Source of the DNA: Chionis minor
Lineage: Eukaryota > Chordata > Aves > Charadriiformes > Chionididae
NCBI GenBank assembly: GCA_013398295.1
Contig: VZSF01008796.1
Span: forward strand, 1 to 64,000
Direction of reading: 5' to 3'
Length of the DNA stretch: 64,000 bases
Under the pieces are notes generated by a model, which saw nothing but the letters and a program-made list of their open reading frames with translations, made no database searches and had not been told where the DNA came from. Numbering within the stretch: position 1 is the stretch's first letter; the number at the start of each line of letters is the position of its first letter. The position numbers and the translations under genes were made by a program. Below, piece by piece: positions 12,401 through 27,400 of the stretch.

Positions 12401-15400
12401 TATAAAAATACTGAAAAGAACAAAAGAGGTTGAACATTTAAGAGAGTTAAGTCTATCAATATGAAGCCCTGATAAAAAGTAAACTCTAACATATCTGCAG
12501 TCTTTTAACAGACTATCATTAACTCCATGGCATCTAACAGCCTGCATGTATTTTTTTTTTAAATCATAGAAACTATCTATATTTTTGTTTGTAAGTAGAA
12601 GTAAGTGACTTGCTTCAGTTGTGCTGGGTGTGGAAGCAGTGAGATTATTTATTCATCTGGCTTGTAGCTGATATAAAATTGTTACGTTAGATGTCTCTCA
12701 GTTACTGAGATAGGTATTAAGTATTTAGTTTTGGCAATGGGAGATATATACATGTAAAAATACACCAGTAAAATGAAATACTAGAAGTACCAGAAGTTAG
12801 AAATAAGTGTTCCAGTAATACATACCCCCAGACAATCAGAGATACTGGAAGCCATTGAAATAGGTGAAAGAGGCTGAGAGTGTCAGGTTTGAACAGAAGT
12901 AGTGGAAGGCCTGTAATTGTTGTTGTTGCCTTGCTAATTTCTTTGTTATTTTTCATTTTTCGCCTAACCCTCAGATTACACATCTTGGTAATATGTACCC
13001 CCTAAGGAAATTCTGTACTGTGACTTCCACCCCCTGTCCCTGCAGGTGAGGCAATCTCAATGCCTCAAGGACTGAGCTGCTCAGGTAGTTAGCATGAATG
13101 CCGCGGCTTGGAATTGTATACAGCTGGTAGAAAACTGTCAGTTGAAATTACTTTTCAGGGGAAAACTGGGTTCTTCAAAAAGCAAGTACTGAATGAAACT
13201 TTTTTCAAAGTTTTTCCCCCATCAGCTGTAACTTGAACACCACCACATTAAGCTGCCCACTATACTTAGTAAATTGCCAGGGCAAAGATTACAGCTGGCA
13301 GTTTTATAATTCCACTGACCTACACTGTTATCAGGATATCTAACTTTGTAACCACTATGTATTTTCCCCACAGGTTATGATTTCTTTCTTGGATATAATG
13401 AATGGCAGTAACCAAGTGTGAAGTTTGTTAGTACATGGATTACAATAGACACGTATGACTCTGAAAGACAAGTTATAATATTGGTCAAACACTATTAGAA
13501 GAGTATTTTGTATGGCCATAGTTATTTAGATAGAGATTGTGAAGGGCCAAAGCACCCTAGACCAGAAACATGCTTGGTTCTACTCAAACCTTTATTTGTC
13601 TCCTTGATAGCCTTCTACCTGTAAAAATGGAAAGGGCTCTAATAGCCTCTGAGGACTTACACACTCTTGAGTTTTTGCTGAGTTTGTAAAGAGGACACGA
13701 GAAAGGCGTGTTCTCTGCACTTCAGCCTGCACTTCCTCACCAGCACCGCAGCAGTCTTGTGGAGCTTTTGAACAACAGAAGCTTCTTCCTCTTCATCATT
13801 TCAAGCCAACACTGTGTGACTGAGTCAAAATATGTACTGTTTTTACCTCCCCAGCAGATTTACTCAGAGAGAAAATTCACACTCTCTAAATAGCGTTGGG
13901 TATTGGATTTGTACAGGGATAAGCTCAGACTAACACATACTGCTGACTGGAAAATTGCAAACAGGTTGAGAGAGATCAAAACACATCCTATAGTGGCTTA
14001 CAAGAGATGGATATATTATGACTTTTTTTTGTCAAGGGCAGCAACATGTTAAGTAACAACAAACAGGAGACGAACAGGCATCTTGATTCCTCTAGATCCT
14101 CAGTATTTCAAATCAGAATAAAAATGGACCTCTTGCATCATTCCCCATGGTGGTGAAAAGCATTAAACTAGAATTTAACACCTGGTAAAGAGCAGGGTCT
14201 CCATTTGCTGTTTCATGTGTGCTTAAGCAACAGATCACTTTTTTCAACCCACAACTACCTTAAACCTGTTATTTGGAGTGAGGCCAAAAGCTTAAATGAT
14301 CCAAAAAAACCTCTGAAGAGATTTTACTAAGGAGAGAACCATAAATCAAACACAGACATATACTTTGCACAAAAATGTACAGAGGTGCTGATATCAAACC
14401 TATTACCTAAAGCCTATTCTTCCTGACCAATCCCTGCTCCACAACAACTCAAATATCCCTACATCAGGAAGCTTTAAGAAACACCGAGTTACTAATCATT
14501 CTGGTATCTTTCTTTTCTTTGGTTCAAGGATATGAAGAATCAACATGTTTGGATATATATTTCAAAAGACAAGTTCAACTGGCTTTATTTGAAAACGTGA
14601 GGAAGACTAATACTTGACAAGTTAAGTGAAATGGCTATCATCTCAGAAAAGACATGATTCTGGTTTTGGTATAGTTAAGTATATAAAAAAAAAAAAGAAA
14701 AACCCCTTTATTGTACTGCTATTTGTCAGCCTCAGAGATACTTTTTTTTAAAAAAAAGGAAAATGGGTCTTGAAGCTATATTTTGCTGCATACTTTTATA
14801 AACATACTAAATCCCAGGCAGAATTAACATCTTGAAATTCACCAAGATGAAGCTTGTGTAATCTTCGTCTAAAATGCCAGGAAGAGACATAATTTATTCT
14901 CTCCATATGAAAGTTTAATTGATTTCACAGAATTGAAGAATGGTAGGAGTTGAAAGGGACCTTTGGAGATCAGCTAGTCCAAGCCCCCTGCCAAAGCAGG
15001 TCCACCTACAGCAGGTTGGACAGGATTGTGTCCAGGCTGGTTTTTAATAACTCCAGAGAAGGAGACTCCACAAGCTCTCTGGGCAGCCTGTTCCAGTGCT
15101 CTGTCACCCTCAAAGTAAAGAAGTTTTTCCTCATGTTGAGACAGAACTTCCTGTGTTCCAGTTTGTGCCCATTGCCCCTTGTCCTGTTGCTGGGCACCAC
15201 TGAAGAGTCTGGCCCCATCCTCTTGACATTCACCCTTTAGAAATTTATAAGCATTGATGAGATCCCCCTCTCAGTCTTCTCTTCTCCAGGCTAAACAGAC
15301 CCAGGTCTCTCAGCCTTTCCTCATAAAAGAGATTCTCCAGGTCCTTGATAATCTTCATCATAATTTCTAATAGCTTGTTATCATTATTCATAAGACTTCA

Positions 15401-18400
15401 TAATGCCATCCCAGTCTATACCAAAGGCAGGAGTGAGAAGACTCTCAAAGTTTCTTGTAGGTAATTAAGTTAAAAACAACCAAGAAAAAAATTTGTTTTA
15501 AATGTGAACTTAATGTCTGAAGCCATTGCTTATCTCACCCTGGATAACTGTTTAGTTACAAACAGGTATAAGTAGACCCAAATAAACCAAGCTCCAGAAT
15601 TTAATAAATACAAGAAACCCTATTTATCTCAGATACTTCCAAACCCCCACAGAACTGAGTTGTTTTGTCACATTTCAGTTGCACTCAATGCAACTGTCAG
15701 GGAAGCAGGGGTATGGGAGGGGGAGGCTCTGATAGAATACCCTTGGATCTTTCAGTATTCTTGTCTCAAACCGATTTTATCTAATATGAGCTTGATTAAT
15801 GTCCACTCCCAAAAAAGCTGTCATCTGATATGTGTATACAAACTGATATATTTGTAATTCCGAGAGGTACATACATAAATCTGACTTTTAAAAGAAACTA
15901 TCCAATTGTACCGTCTCACTTCCACAAAAGAAAGTTTGCTCTGTTCTTACATGGTTCAATATGCCCCTGGCAAAAAAAAATTACAAAAAATAAAAGATTC
16001 AGCAGGATGCTTGTTAACTAAGTAGGATACAGCAGCAAATGAAACTGAAGCAATGAATATTTAATACATTGCAAAATCTGCGATTAACCAGAGTGCTTGT
16101 GTAAAACAATTTGTGCTATTTCAGTCTTCAGATATTTTTTTAATCACAGAACTGTCACTAAGGGAATGACAGATCAAACCTGTAAGATATTGAAGGCTAC
16201 AGTCAACACTATGGATGATGATGCAAGGCAACTAGACCCTTATAGGTAATTTTAGTCTATTTAATGCTGTGTGGTATCAGGGCTTAAGTGGCAAACTAGT
16301 CAATGAAAGGAAGTCGGAGCCCATACTGAATTTAAGATGACCAAAACGGGAGCCAGGACCCCTTCCCCTGGGTTATTGCATCCTTTCAAGCTCCCATGGA
16401 GATGCTTGCATGCTAGCATTGTGTTGTGTTTGTTCTGTGCATAAGACCTGTTTTCAAAGATATGACCCAAACGCTTAATTCATGCTGAGAATTCATAGAG
16501 GAAAGAAAAGAAAACAGAAACAAAAAGAAAGGCTATTAGATTTCTTTCAAGTGTTAAAACTAATCATCAACAGGGACCCAAATTTCCCATTATTGTAAGA
16601 TAAGAATACAATTCTGCACCCACAAGAAGTTAGGAAGATTCTAACACTCAGAAGCAGCTGAATCCCAAATATCGTTGATGATCTATGCCTGTTTCAGTAA
16701 ACATTTAGAGATGGGGAAACAGGAAAAATGCTAGAGCAAAAAACAAAGAAAGAATAACATACAAGTCTGACACGAGATGTGCATTACAAAAGAAATTCAA
16801 TGAGGTTGCCACTTTTTCTAAATATATTTCAGAAGGGGACTAAATCAGCAGAGGCATTTTTAACGTTCACACTGGCTGCTCACTCCACACTGCATACAGG
16901 GAATCGTCCCTGGCAAGCTATGTTGCAAACTATTCAGAAAGTAAATAACAAAGGTCCTAATAAAAGGGAATTAGGACTCTCTAAAATGGATTACCACCCA
17001 GTCACTGTTATGATTTGTATTTCAGACATCTATTTCATTCAGCTGCAATCCCATGGTGAAAGACAAGCAGGCCATCAGAAGCTGTGGGCAGCTGTCTGTT
17101 CATTGACACCAGTACCCCATACCTCCAGATATCCACAATACTGATTACACACCTATAGAAGTCTAGATTTAATTTTGGTATTGGGGTTTTTTTTGACTTC
17201 AGTAAATGATGCAACTATATATATATGTCACGAATTCACAGGCTGACTGCAAAGCTACTAGAGGACACAAGTACAATCAACAGCCTAACAGCCTGATCAA
17301 AATATGAAATCATAATTTACCCAAGTTTCAAAGCACTGTTCTTGGTATTAACTGATAATTTGATTGCACAGAAGTAGCATACTGCTATCCAAGAGGGAAG
17401 CAGACACTAGAGAAGCACGACATACATCTACATCACAGAATTAAAATAATTTACACATTCACAGTACAGACACATACTATATGGCATGTCTTTACTCTTC
17501 CAGCATAAAAGGAGAAATACTGTCACAGCAAGTTTCTGTGTTAGGCCTACAGAGATTCTCTGAGTCAATATGGATTTAAATATGGTAACATACATAATAT
17601 TTAACTTTTATTGGCAGACTAGAAATAAATAAAATTTGTAATCATAAACTACATGGGGATTACATCTATCAGTCTATCAGACAAGACCCCTATTAAATTG
17701 TTATTTTAAACTAAATGATACACTGCATTATATTCAGTACATATAATACTGAGAATAAGATATTCATAACCTTAGTCACAGTTAAACTCAGTTCTGTTTA
17801 GGAATAAAGTTACACTTACAGTAGCAAATTAGGATCAAAGCTAAATTAAAGTATTCAGACCTAAGATGAAATATCATCTCTCAATATTCCATTTGTAAAA
17901 TCATGTTTTACTCTAAGTTGTTCTCAAAAGCTAAATTACTAACAAAGGAATTGGTGTTGAAAACAAGAAAATCCTGTAAAATATATTGTTTCACAAAAAA
18001 TTGAATGTGTTTAGAAATACCTATATTTACCCCAAAACCTGCAAGCAAACTTACTCCTTGAAGGCAAAAGCATGTTTCTGGAAAAACCTTCGAAAATAAT
18101 CAGAATTAGTTCTCAGCTAAAACATAATTAACCCCCTTCAGCACAGTTTTATGGAAGGTAACTCTTGATAAACACACCCATTTTCTTTCCTGAATGTGTT
18201 TAAAAGTATAATTGATATTATATCACATTTAGATTAAACAAGTTGCATCAAGTGGAATAAACCCAAGTAAAAGACTGGCCAAGTAGCACACATCAGACTT
18301 GTTACTGAAGAAATATGAATGAGGTTTATTTTTATTTGAATCTATCACTCCAAATAGTTTAAAAATGTCTGACTGCAAAAACCAAATCATTCTACCTCCA

Positions 18401-21400
18401 AACTTCAGAAAATACTACTTTCTAACAAGAGTTTTCTGCAAACATTTTAACTTAAAGAGTAATTTTGAAAGAAAATATCTTCCAAATTAGAAAGAAAATT
18501 TTGCAACCCCAGAATAAGTCTAAATCCCGGGTGTATAATTTAAGGTCGGATGAGCCTTCTCATGCAAATGTTGCTTCATGAGATAGGTATTTGCCAGACT
18601 GGCATTCTGTCAGAGGACATTAGGAAAGAGCAAGCAGATTAAACCAAAGCCACAATTTTGAAGAGCTGGAGTATCTTGATACAATGGGAAGTTTTTCCTA
18701 GCTTATGCATTTATAATCTGTAAGCTTCAGCTATGTCTAAGACATTGTTTACATATTGAAAATTTTATTATAAAATGTTTTTCTTCAGAAATACCTAACG
18801 AAAAATTGTCAAGCTGTAACAGCTCTACAAGATGCAAAGAGAAACAGCCAGACTTTGAGCAACACCCAATTGAGCTACTTATGATTCTCACACCACCAAA
18901 GATCCCCTCTCTCTGCTCCTTCCTTTGTGAGCATTAGCACATATGAGTAATAAAATGGAGAAGTCTCCAGCACAAAATCCTGCATGCCTGATTACACAGA
19001 AAATGTGAGAGCTTTAACTTAAATAGGAGTAAAGCAGAACTCACAGCCTATACCCAGACTATAAGCCAGCTTTTCCAACTGAGCTTAAGTAAGGTTTTTA
19101 TGCATTCAGACTCCAGGGTTCCTTTATGAATTTAGCAACTTCGCCTCCTTGTGCTTCTGTACTGATTATATGCCATAAAATAAGTATCACAGATTACTAT
19201 TAGAAAGCCCATTTGATGAACATGGTAAAGTAGAAAGGACAAATAATTCTGTTGAAGAGAAATGAAAAATTGGCAATTGCACTCTACAATATCAAATTTA
19301 TATTGCATAAGCGTGATGCCAGAAAGAGATTTTGTTGTTTAGGGGGGGCAAGGGAGAATTTAAACATGTTTAATTCTATAAGAATATTTACTTTGCATAT
19401 AATTTTCACACAAGACCTTGAGATAGCATGAAATTTTAGGGTTTCCTAAAGTAACACGAAACCTATCAAGTACTTCCCTTCTAAGGGGTCATTGGTGTTC
19501 TAGCTCTTCAAAGAAGCTTCAAGTTCACCACAGTCCATTCCTCCACAAATATATGTATTTAAAATGGTTAAGGTAGCAGTATTACTTTCATACTCATGGC
19601 AAGTTAGAGAAGTTCTGACTTAAAGAGAACCAATGCATCTTACGCATGCTTCAATGAACAGGTGAAGCTGCTCTAAACAAGCACTGCTACTAAATAATAC
19701 CTGTCTCTGCTACACCCACCCATGTCAGCACAAGCATTTACATAGCGATGGGACAAACTGATCCAGGTTAGAAGGAACCCAGTTTTCAAGGGTAGTTTTT
19801 AGCTACATTACATCTCCAGTCCAGTTAATTAAGCAACTTCACAAACACTTGTGCTTACATAAGAGAAATTTACACAAAGTACTGAATGGTTGCAAAAGAG
19901 AAGAGAATGTCAACTTCTGCCTGGTTTAAGAGTTTAATTATGACACCCTCAAGCACACATACCAGCCAACACTTACAGTCTATGGAAGACTCCTTCCCAC
20001 TCCATAGCTGACAACATTAAGTAAGATGGAAGTTCCAGAGCTTTCAAGTGGCTAATAACTCAAAATCCCATACGTGGAATCTTCCTTTTTTGCCACCAGA
20101 AATTTACATTAACTACTTTGCAAAATACTACGTAAATAATGAGTTTGGAACAATACCCTTATAGGGGAAAAAAAATAATAAAAAAAGAGACCTGTAGCAA
20201 AATTATCTCATTTTGATCTGTGTTGGGAAATAGCTTTTCTCGTAGTGTTGCAATTCAGTAACATTCGTTCACTTACCATCCCAGCCATGAAAAAGAAAAA
20301 TAATTTAGAAAAAGAAGAAGAAAATGCTGTTTGAGCAACAGGCCTCAACTCAAACATCCTGGTCTCTTGCCTTCCTTTCCTGATTTCTTACACTCGGGGA
20401 TCAAGAGCTCTGACGCTGTATGGAAAACATCCTTAAAATCTGCCAGCTCTGTTCTGTTCCCTTGTTCCCAAGGGCAGTTTCCCAGGGAGCCCTATTGACT
20501 AACTCCTTGAAAAGCTGGAAGATCCACATGATCATAGAGTGGTTTAGGTTGGAAGGGACCCTAAAGATCATCTGGTTCCAACACCCTTGCCATGGGCAAA
20601 GACACCTTCCATTAGACCTGGTTGCTCAAAGACCCATCCAACCTGGCCTTGAACGCTTCCAGGGATGGGGCCTCCACAACTTCCCTGGACAACCTGTTCC
20701 AATGCCTCACCGCACTCACATAGTGAAAAATTTTATCCTAATACCCAACCTAAATCTACCTTCTTCCAGTTTGAAGCCATTACCCCTTATCCTACTACCA
20801 CATGCCCTTGTAAAAAGTCCCTCTCCGGATTTCTTGTAGGCCCCCTTCAGATACGGGAAGGCTTCTATAAGGTCTCCCCAGAGCCTTCTCTTCTCCAGGC
20901 TGAACAACCCCAACTCTCTCAGCCAGTCTTCATAGCAGAGGTGCTCCATCCCTCTGATCATCTTTGTAGCTCTCCTTTGGGCTAGCCTAGGTTCAACAGG
21001 TCCATGTCCTTCTTACGTTCAGGGCTCCAGAGCTGGATGCAGCATTCCAGGAGGGCTCTCACTGGAGCAGTGAAGAGGGGGAGAATTACCTCCCTCAGCC
21101 TGCTGGCCACACTTCTTTTGATGTAGCTCAGGATACAGTTGGCTTTCTGGGATCCAAGTGTATTCCGCCAGCTCATGCTGAGCTCCTCATCAACCAACAT
21201 CCCCTAGTCCCTCTCCTCAGTGCTGCTCTCAATCCATTCTCTGCCCAGCCTGTATTTGTACATGGGATTGCCCAGACACACATGCAAGACCTTGCACTTG
21301 GCCTTGTTGAACTTCATGATGCTGACATAAGCCCACCTCTCAAGCCTGTCCAGGTCCCTCTGGATGGCATCCCGTCCCTCCAGTGTGTAAACCATGCCAC

Positions 21401-24400
21401 AGAGCTTGGCATCATCAGCAAACTTGCTAAGGGTGCACTCAAATCACATCTCTCAGGACTGCAAAATCCACCCGTACATAATGACTGCAGCCCAGGCTGC
21501 CTTCAGTCTTGACATCGTCCGTTAACTCACTTGCGTTGGTGACCATCAGGTCCAGTATCGCATCCCCTCTGGTGGGGCTGTCTATTACCTGGCTTGAGAA
21601 TTTACCCTCAATTCACTCCAGGAGTCTCACGGATTGTTGGCAACTTGACATGCTATTTTCCCAGCAGATTCTGGGGTGGTTGAAGTCCCCGAGTAGTATG
21701 AGAGACTGTGACCACAATGCCTCCCTGCAGCTGCAGTATGAAGCCTTTGTCAATAGGCTGTCCTTGACGGCAGGGTCAAAATGCCAGTAGAGGTAGGAGG
21801 TTCACAGAGACAGGGGAAGAGGCTGTCTAACCGTATTAAGGAAAAACACCTCTTAAAAAAAAAAAAAATACAGAGCCTTTATATTCTGCAGGTATATAAC
21901 ACCAATCATGACATCACATTGAGGTCACTGTTTTTCAGCATGTCCGCCCAGAGACCAAACCACACTCCCCAGAAAACCCCAGAAACATAAGATCAAAACC
22001 ACACACCAACAGAAGATAAATTTTCTGCTTCAGAGACCAGGTAAGCAGAATTTAGCCTGAGGACTGTTCAGCTATTAGTAGCATGAGGATTTCCTTTTTT
22101 CTGTTAAATTACTCATAATTAAAGCTAAGCGAAGAACAATTTGTTACACAGGATTCAATAAGACTATAACAGCATTCTTGAGACAGCTCTTCTAGAGGGC
22201 TTGTCATTCTTAATCAAAATCCAGCTCACAAGAATTCATTACAATGGCACAATCATAATGGGCACAAGTCATACCTGATGTCCAGCTCTTCAAATTTGTG
22301 AACTTGTACAGCAAAGAGAAAATCCTGCACTTTTAGGAAGGCATTAGAAATGCAATTCTAAAGGAAATGGAAAAAAGAACAAAGTCTCTAGGCTATCTAG
22401 GAAACACCATTGTTCACACAGGAGAAAAAACTCATTGCAAGAATCTATCAGGTCCATTTGAGTCACATTATTTACGATTTTTCATGCAAGTAATATCTGA
22501 CTGAAAAAGTGGACCAGAAGCTAAGAATTTCTGGTTCAATGACCGTGGAATGTGTTAACCATACACAAACTATATAATTTTAGTAAAGGGAATGGGAAAA
22601 AGTTCTACCTGTTTATCAGCTTGGAATCTTAGATCCATTATCTTATCAGTTAACCCATCCATTAGCTGGGTAGAGAAAGCAGTAAGTTTTCTTATTAGCA
22701 TGTATTATTTATTATACTCTGATGTCTTTGCATAAGAAATCATGTATAAGAATAAGGATAGCAGGACTTTTAAATTATCCAAGGCAGGATACCTAGCACC
22801 ACTTAAGCAGAACATGTCTAACCTTCCTTTAATACACACCTTGCCGCTGAAAATATTCAAGTCAAACTCTTTCAACGTGTGTAAAGAAGATATTCATAAC
22901 AAGTAAGCTCAACATTAGAGAAAGCAAAGGATACAAAGATAATCAAAAAGAGACTGAGGGTGGAAGTTGACATCTCAATACTGACGTACGATACAGGAAG
23001 CTACTGATCTAATTCCCGGGGATTGAAAGTAAAGGCAAGTCCCACACACTTAGTATAACAAAAAAGGACAGATTGTGGAACAGCAGGGTAAATGGCAATA
23101 CAGTGAAAATCTGTCACAGAATACACTGTGCCACATGCATAAAAGAAGAATGTCACGCCTAGAAACAAGGATGTTACATGCAATGAAAGAGCAAGAACCA
23201 GCTAAGAATTTTAGCTGGACAGAACTATGATTTGTAAGCAGCTAACCAGTTTGAACTTTAATTTGGGTTGGCAGAGGATACTACCTTGAGAGTAGCTACG
23301 AGCAAAGGACTGAAGACAAAACTCATGGACCAAATCTCAACTCTTGGAAAGAAAACTCCTCTTTAGCTCCATCCTATAAAAGAGCTAAGAGCCAGAAAAC
23401 CAAAGCAAAGGAAAAGTTTCAAGGTGCATGGAATGTTTACTGCAGCTTCCTGACAGGTCACAGTTGGTAAAAACAGGATGTGTTGCAGCTTCAACTAGAA
23501 CACAGCTAAAAATGGTTTAGGAACAACACTTGGGGCCATCTAAGACAGAACTTAAAAAAGAAAGTTAAATAATGTATGTAAGCACAAACTTTTCTCTGTT
23601 TTCTTTCAAGAGTAAAGTAAAACAGATTTGCAGTTGTGAAAGAAGACAGCCAAGGAAAAGGAGGTTGAGGGAAAGATAAAGGAAGCGATCAGCAAGGAAA
23701 AAAAGGCAAATGAAGAAAATTGTAAAAGCTATTTTAAGTGGTGAGTCATACTGAATTCTGCCAATTTTCTCATAAAACACAAGCAAGATTCTGTGTTAAG
23801 TATGTATGAGGCAGTGATTTTATGCTGCTTCTGGTGGAGCAAAGAAAGAGGAAGGTAAGTTTGTAATGAGAACTAGGGTAGGGAAGACCAAAAAAGGAAA
23901 GTAGTACAAGAATACAAATAACGGTGTGGAAAAACAGAATAGTTTATATGGTTTACAACCCAGTTCCTGTCCAGTGTTTACATTTCATCACCCTGGACTT
24001 GAAAAGCTGTTACTGGAAGGATATGGAATAGGAAGAAGCTAGGACTACTGCTGCAGAACTTGAATATGGACCTGAAACAAATAAACAAAAGAACAAAACA
24101 AAAAACTACCACCAGAAAAAAAATAAATAAATCACATGGCAATATCTTATATGATGCAGGAAATTCCCCTCTCCATTCTTATCGCTACCTTTGACTAATA
24201 GTTTGAAGCTGATTTATTTTCTTTGCATCAAATATTATTGTGCTACACAAAGTTCAATGAGCTGTAGAATACCCCAGATGAACATAGTATTACATGAATA
24301 TGACAAAGTAATCTCATCTTCTCTCTATACAAAAGAAGGAATAATTTCCTGTTGACAGGAAAATATTTTACTAAACTGCAGGCAGCAGACAGTGGCCTTT

Positions 24401-27400
24401 CATGCAGAATTCGACTGGGGAAAACTGTTTAATAATCAGCAGTTTATATGTCCTGATGTGTGCTGTGTATAGTGAGCACTGAAGATGATTTATAGTTAAG
24501 AGGTACAAAGAGAATGAAGGCTGGAAATGACAGTGAAAGCCAGCAGAGCTGCTGGTCATTGTCATCATGACAGATTTTTTATTTTTTTTCATTACAACAG
24601 AGAGATGGTGGTTTTAACATAAAAGCACTTGCTACCCTGTCATACTGTTCAGCCTGACCAAGCTTCCTCAAAAGAATGCATACAGTGTAGATGAAATCAG
24701 CTCAGTAAAGAAAAACTATTAGTTTGCATGACCTTTCTGGAACAAGGAGCTGAAGTCATTCATTTTACTGCAGCACTGTTAGCAAAAGCCGACACAGGAG
24801 TACGCAGCTTTCTATGCAAAGCACCATTACGTACGTATCCACATAAACAGCAGTGAGCCAACCTAGGATAAGTAAGCCTGTTAAAATATTAACAGGTGCA
24901 AAAAAGGCAGTTCAGCATTGGTAGACAGAAAGAGAGATATGTTCTTTGATGTGAACTCTGGGAGGGGATCTTTGAAAAGATAGTCTTTGCAACACCAAAC
25001 TGTATGATCAGATCTGTTCTCTCTGTTTCAGGGAGTGATTCATCAGCATGTCACCTGTTCATTCAACAGTCTTCCAAGGCTCAGGGTTAGCAGCATCCTT
25101 ACTTTCCAGAGATGGACATGAGCACAAAGCAGCAGAGTGACTTCTTTTTTTATAAACACCTCATGAAAACAGCCAGTCTAGCAAGTGAATTTGAATCCTT
25201 CCTAGTTGAGCTGCACTACTAGTAGGTTCCTCTGCTCTCCAGAGCTTAGGGCAACATACACTTGGATTGCCTGTACTCCCCGCTCTCCCCCCGCCCCCTC
25301 AATCTTTCAGCAGAGAAATACAAAAAGCCTTTAAATCCCTCATCACTCACTCGCTAAGTGTCTAAACACAAGCACACTGATATTGTATCTCAGGTCTTTG
25401 CCTTAGGGCCACTCTTCAGCTCACTGTTTAGGCAGGGTCTTCTGGGAACATACTTCAAATACTGCTGTTCAGAAATGAATGTATCATAGTGGAGTATACA
25501 CAAATCCAGTGATGCACATACATTATGCTCTGAAAAATACAGGATATTGAAATATGCATCATGCACACGGTACATTATATACTAAGGAGTTTATTTGGTG
25601 ATGCAAACTCTGGCAACATACACCAGCAGAGGAATTTCCCAAGTGTTCAGAACAGTACTCCTAGACTTAATACATTACACTTAGGGTAATCTATAAGCAG
25701 TACTTTCAAAACCAGAGTAGGTCCTTAGCGCAGAGTCCTTAAACAGAAAGCCGCTTTCTTCAGCTCCGTCTTGAGATAACTGAGGACTAAAACAGGTGCT
25801 TTAATCTCAAGTGCTAAAAGTAAGCGGGACCTCAGCTTGCAGAATCAGAAGCAGCTCTGTAGCATGCCACATAGCAATCTCTGAACTCATGCTAGAGAAG
25901 CAGACTCCAGGGCAGAAACAGTATTTGCTTCATTAGCTCTGTTTTGCGCTATGCCAAGTACAACCCCGCATCATCTTGAACATAGCTAAAAGTATTGTAC
26001 CATCTCTTAAAAATATAGTAACCTGGACCATATGATTTCATGAACATTTTTGGATTAGGATCTAAATGTAGAACAGTGCTCAGCAGCGATAAAACCATTT
26101 AACTATTTGGGTGAAAACCAGTCCCAGAATGGTGTTAGGGAGTTTTACAAATGACAAAATGGTTTCTTTTTTGTGTGCATATTCTGGTTTATGATTACTA
26201 AAATGATTATGATTACTATTTTATCACCTAAAATATTAGTAACAACAATAGAAATTCATAGACTTAAAGGAACAAAATTAACACTGAATTTCTTTGAAAA
26301 ATTATGACTATTGTTTTGCATTACACAGTGCCTTACATTATGCCTTCAATTTGAGAAGAGGAGAAGGATTAGAACAGTCTCTTCATGGTTTAGTTCATTA
26401 CTAGTTTACTTACTTCACTACTACAGCTACAAGATGTCAGGTCATTCTTCTACACAGAATTTTCAGATCAGGTCTTAGCATGTATGAAGGTAGCTTCTCC
26501 CTTTAGCACAGTCCTAGAGCCAGCCACATCTGCAGTCCCAGTTTAGTTTGGAGAAGCCTTGTGACTAAGCAGTCCTAAGGATATGACAGCCAGTACTAAT
26601 ATGTTGTAGAGTGCCTGCACTCCCTTGTAAAAATAAGTTCAAGGCTGCGTTTAAGAATAACTTGTCAATTTTGAAAAATGTTCTTCTATCAGGAAAGTAA
26701 TGACACCACCATTGTGACAGCACAGCACCTCCGTCCTGGTGAGTGCACACTCACCTTCCATTTATGTCATCTGTCCTTACAGCGCTGCCACTGCCAGATC
26801 ATCCTGAGATCCTTTCCACAAGGGGTCCCTATCCACAGGTGCAAATAGAATTTGTAGTATCCCAAATTCAAACTAAATTCAAGATTGCCTCAAGGATGAT
26901 GCAGATAGCTCAAGCTAAATCTAAAGATCCAACACATTTAAGGTCCATACCAGTATGGGTTCACCAAATTCTGATTTTAAATCCCCCCCGCCAAATCAAT
27001 GCAGCTTATAGTCAGTCCAACACTATCACTATGAGAAACACAGGTATACTTCAACAGCATTGCTTCCTAGCCTCCGCCAAATTTTACCATGTTACAAGAG
27101 TCCATGTAACACTAAGACATCCCCACACAATCAAATGTCACACACACACCCCGCCCCCCAATTTCTGTCACCAGATAATGGTCTTTTCCATCTTAAAAAA
27201 CAATGGTATTGCTATGCAGTACAGCAGTCAGACATGGTCAGCATTTCTTTGTTATCTCTGCTATAGCTCCTTGGCTTTACAGTGATACTTATTCCCAAGA
27301 GCTTAGTTTGAAGAGATAGACTGTGCACATCTGTTTGTCTTTTCCCAGAAGCACAAGCATTTCCCCAAAAGGCAGCACGCCAGCAGTTTCCACAGTGAAT

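Larger units (their letters stand above)
7737..17819. other. Large intron
   Basis: Apart from the possible SINE at 8.0-8.3 kb and the CR1 at 14.9-15.4 kb, no exon could be supported. Weak candidates near 13.6 kb (10 codons) and 10.5 kb lack phase support. Because neighbouring phases do not match exactly, at least one small exon may hide here. Confidence 0.5.

Noticed and set aside
14950..15240. Frames on both strands of about 75-96 codons
   Set aside because: Both are CR1; only the minus frame is the remnant ORF2 end.
20266..20335. Strong minus-strand donor GGGATG|GTAAGT behind a pyrimidine tract
   Set aside because: The only open segment is phenylalanine/serine-rich text made by the T-rich tract itself, and its phase does not help link 22.3 to 18.1 kb.
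20420..20985. Plus-strand frames of 106-139 codons
   Set aside because: They read the antisense of a CR1 element.
26743..27285. Plus-strand open frame of 180 codons, the longest but one in the window
   Set aside because: Histidine/proline/threonine-rich text from simple CA and CCC tracts, no splice or homology sign, and it overlaps the minus-strand exon at 26.8 kb.
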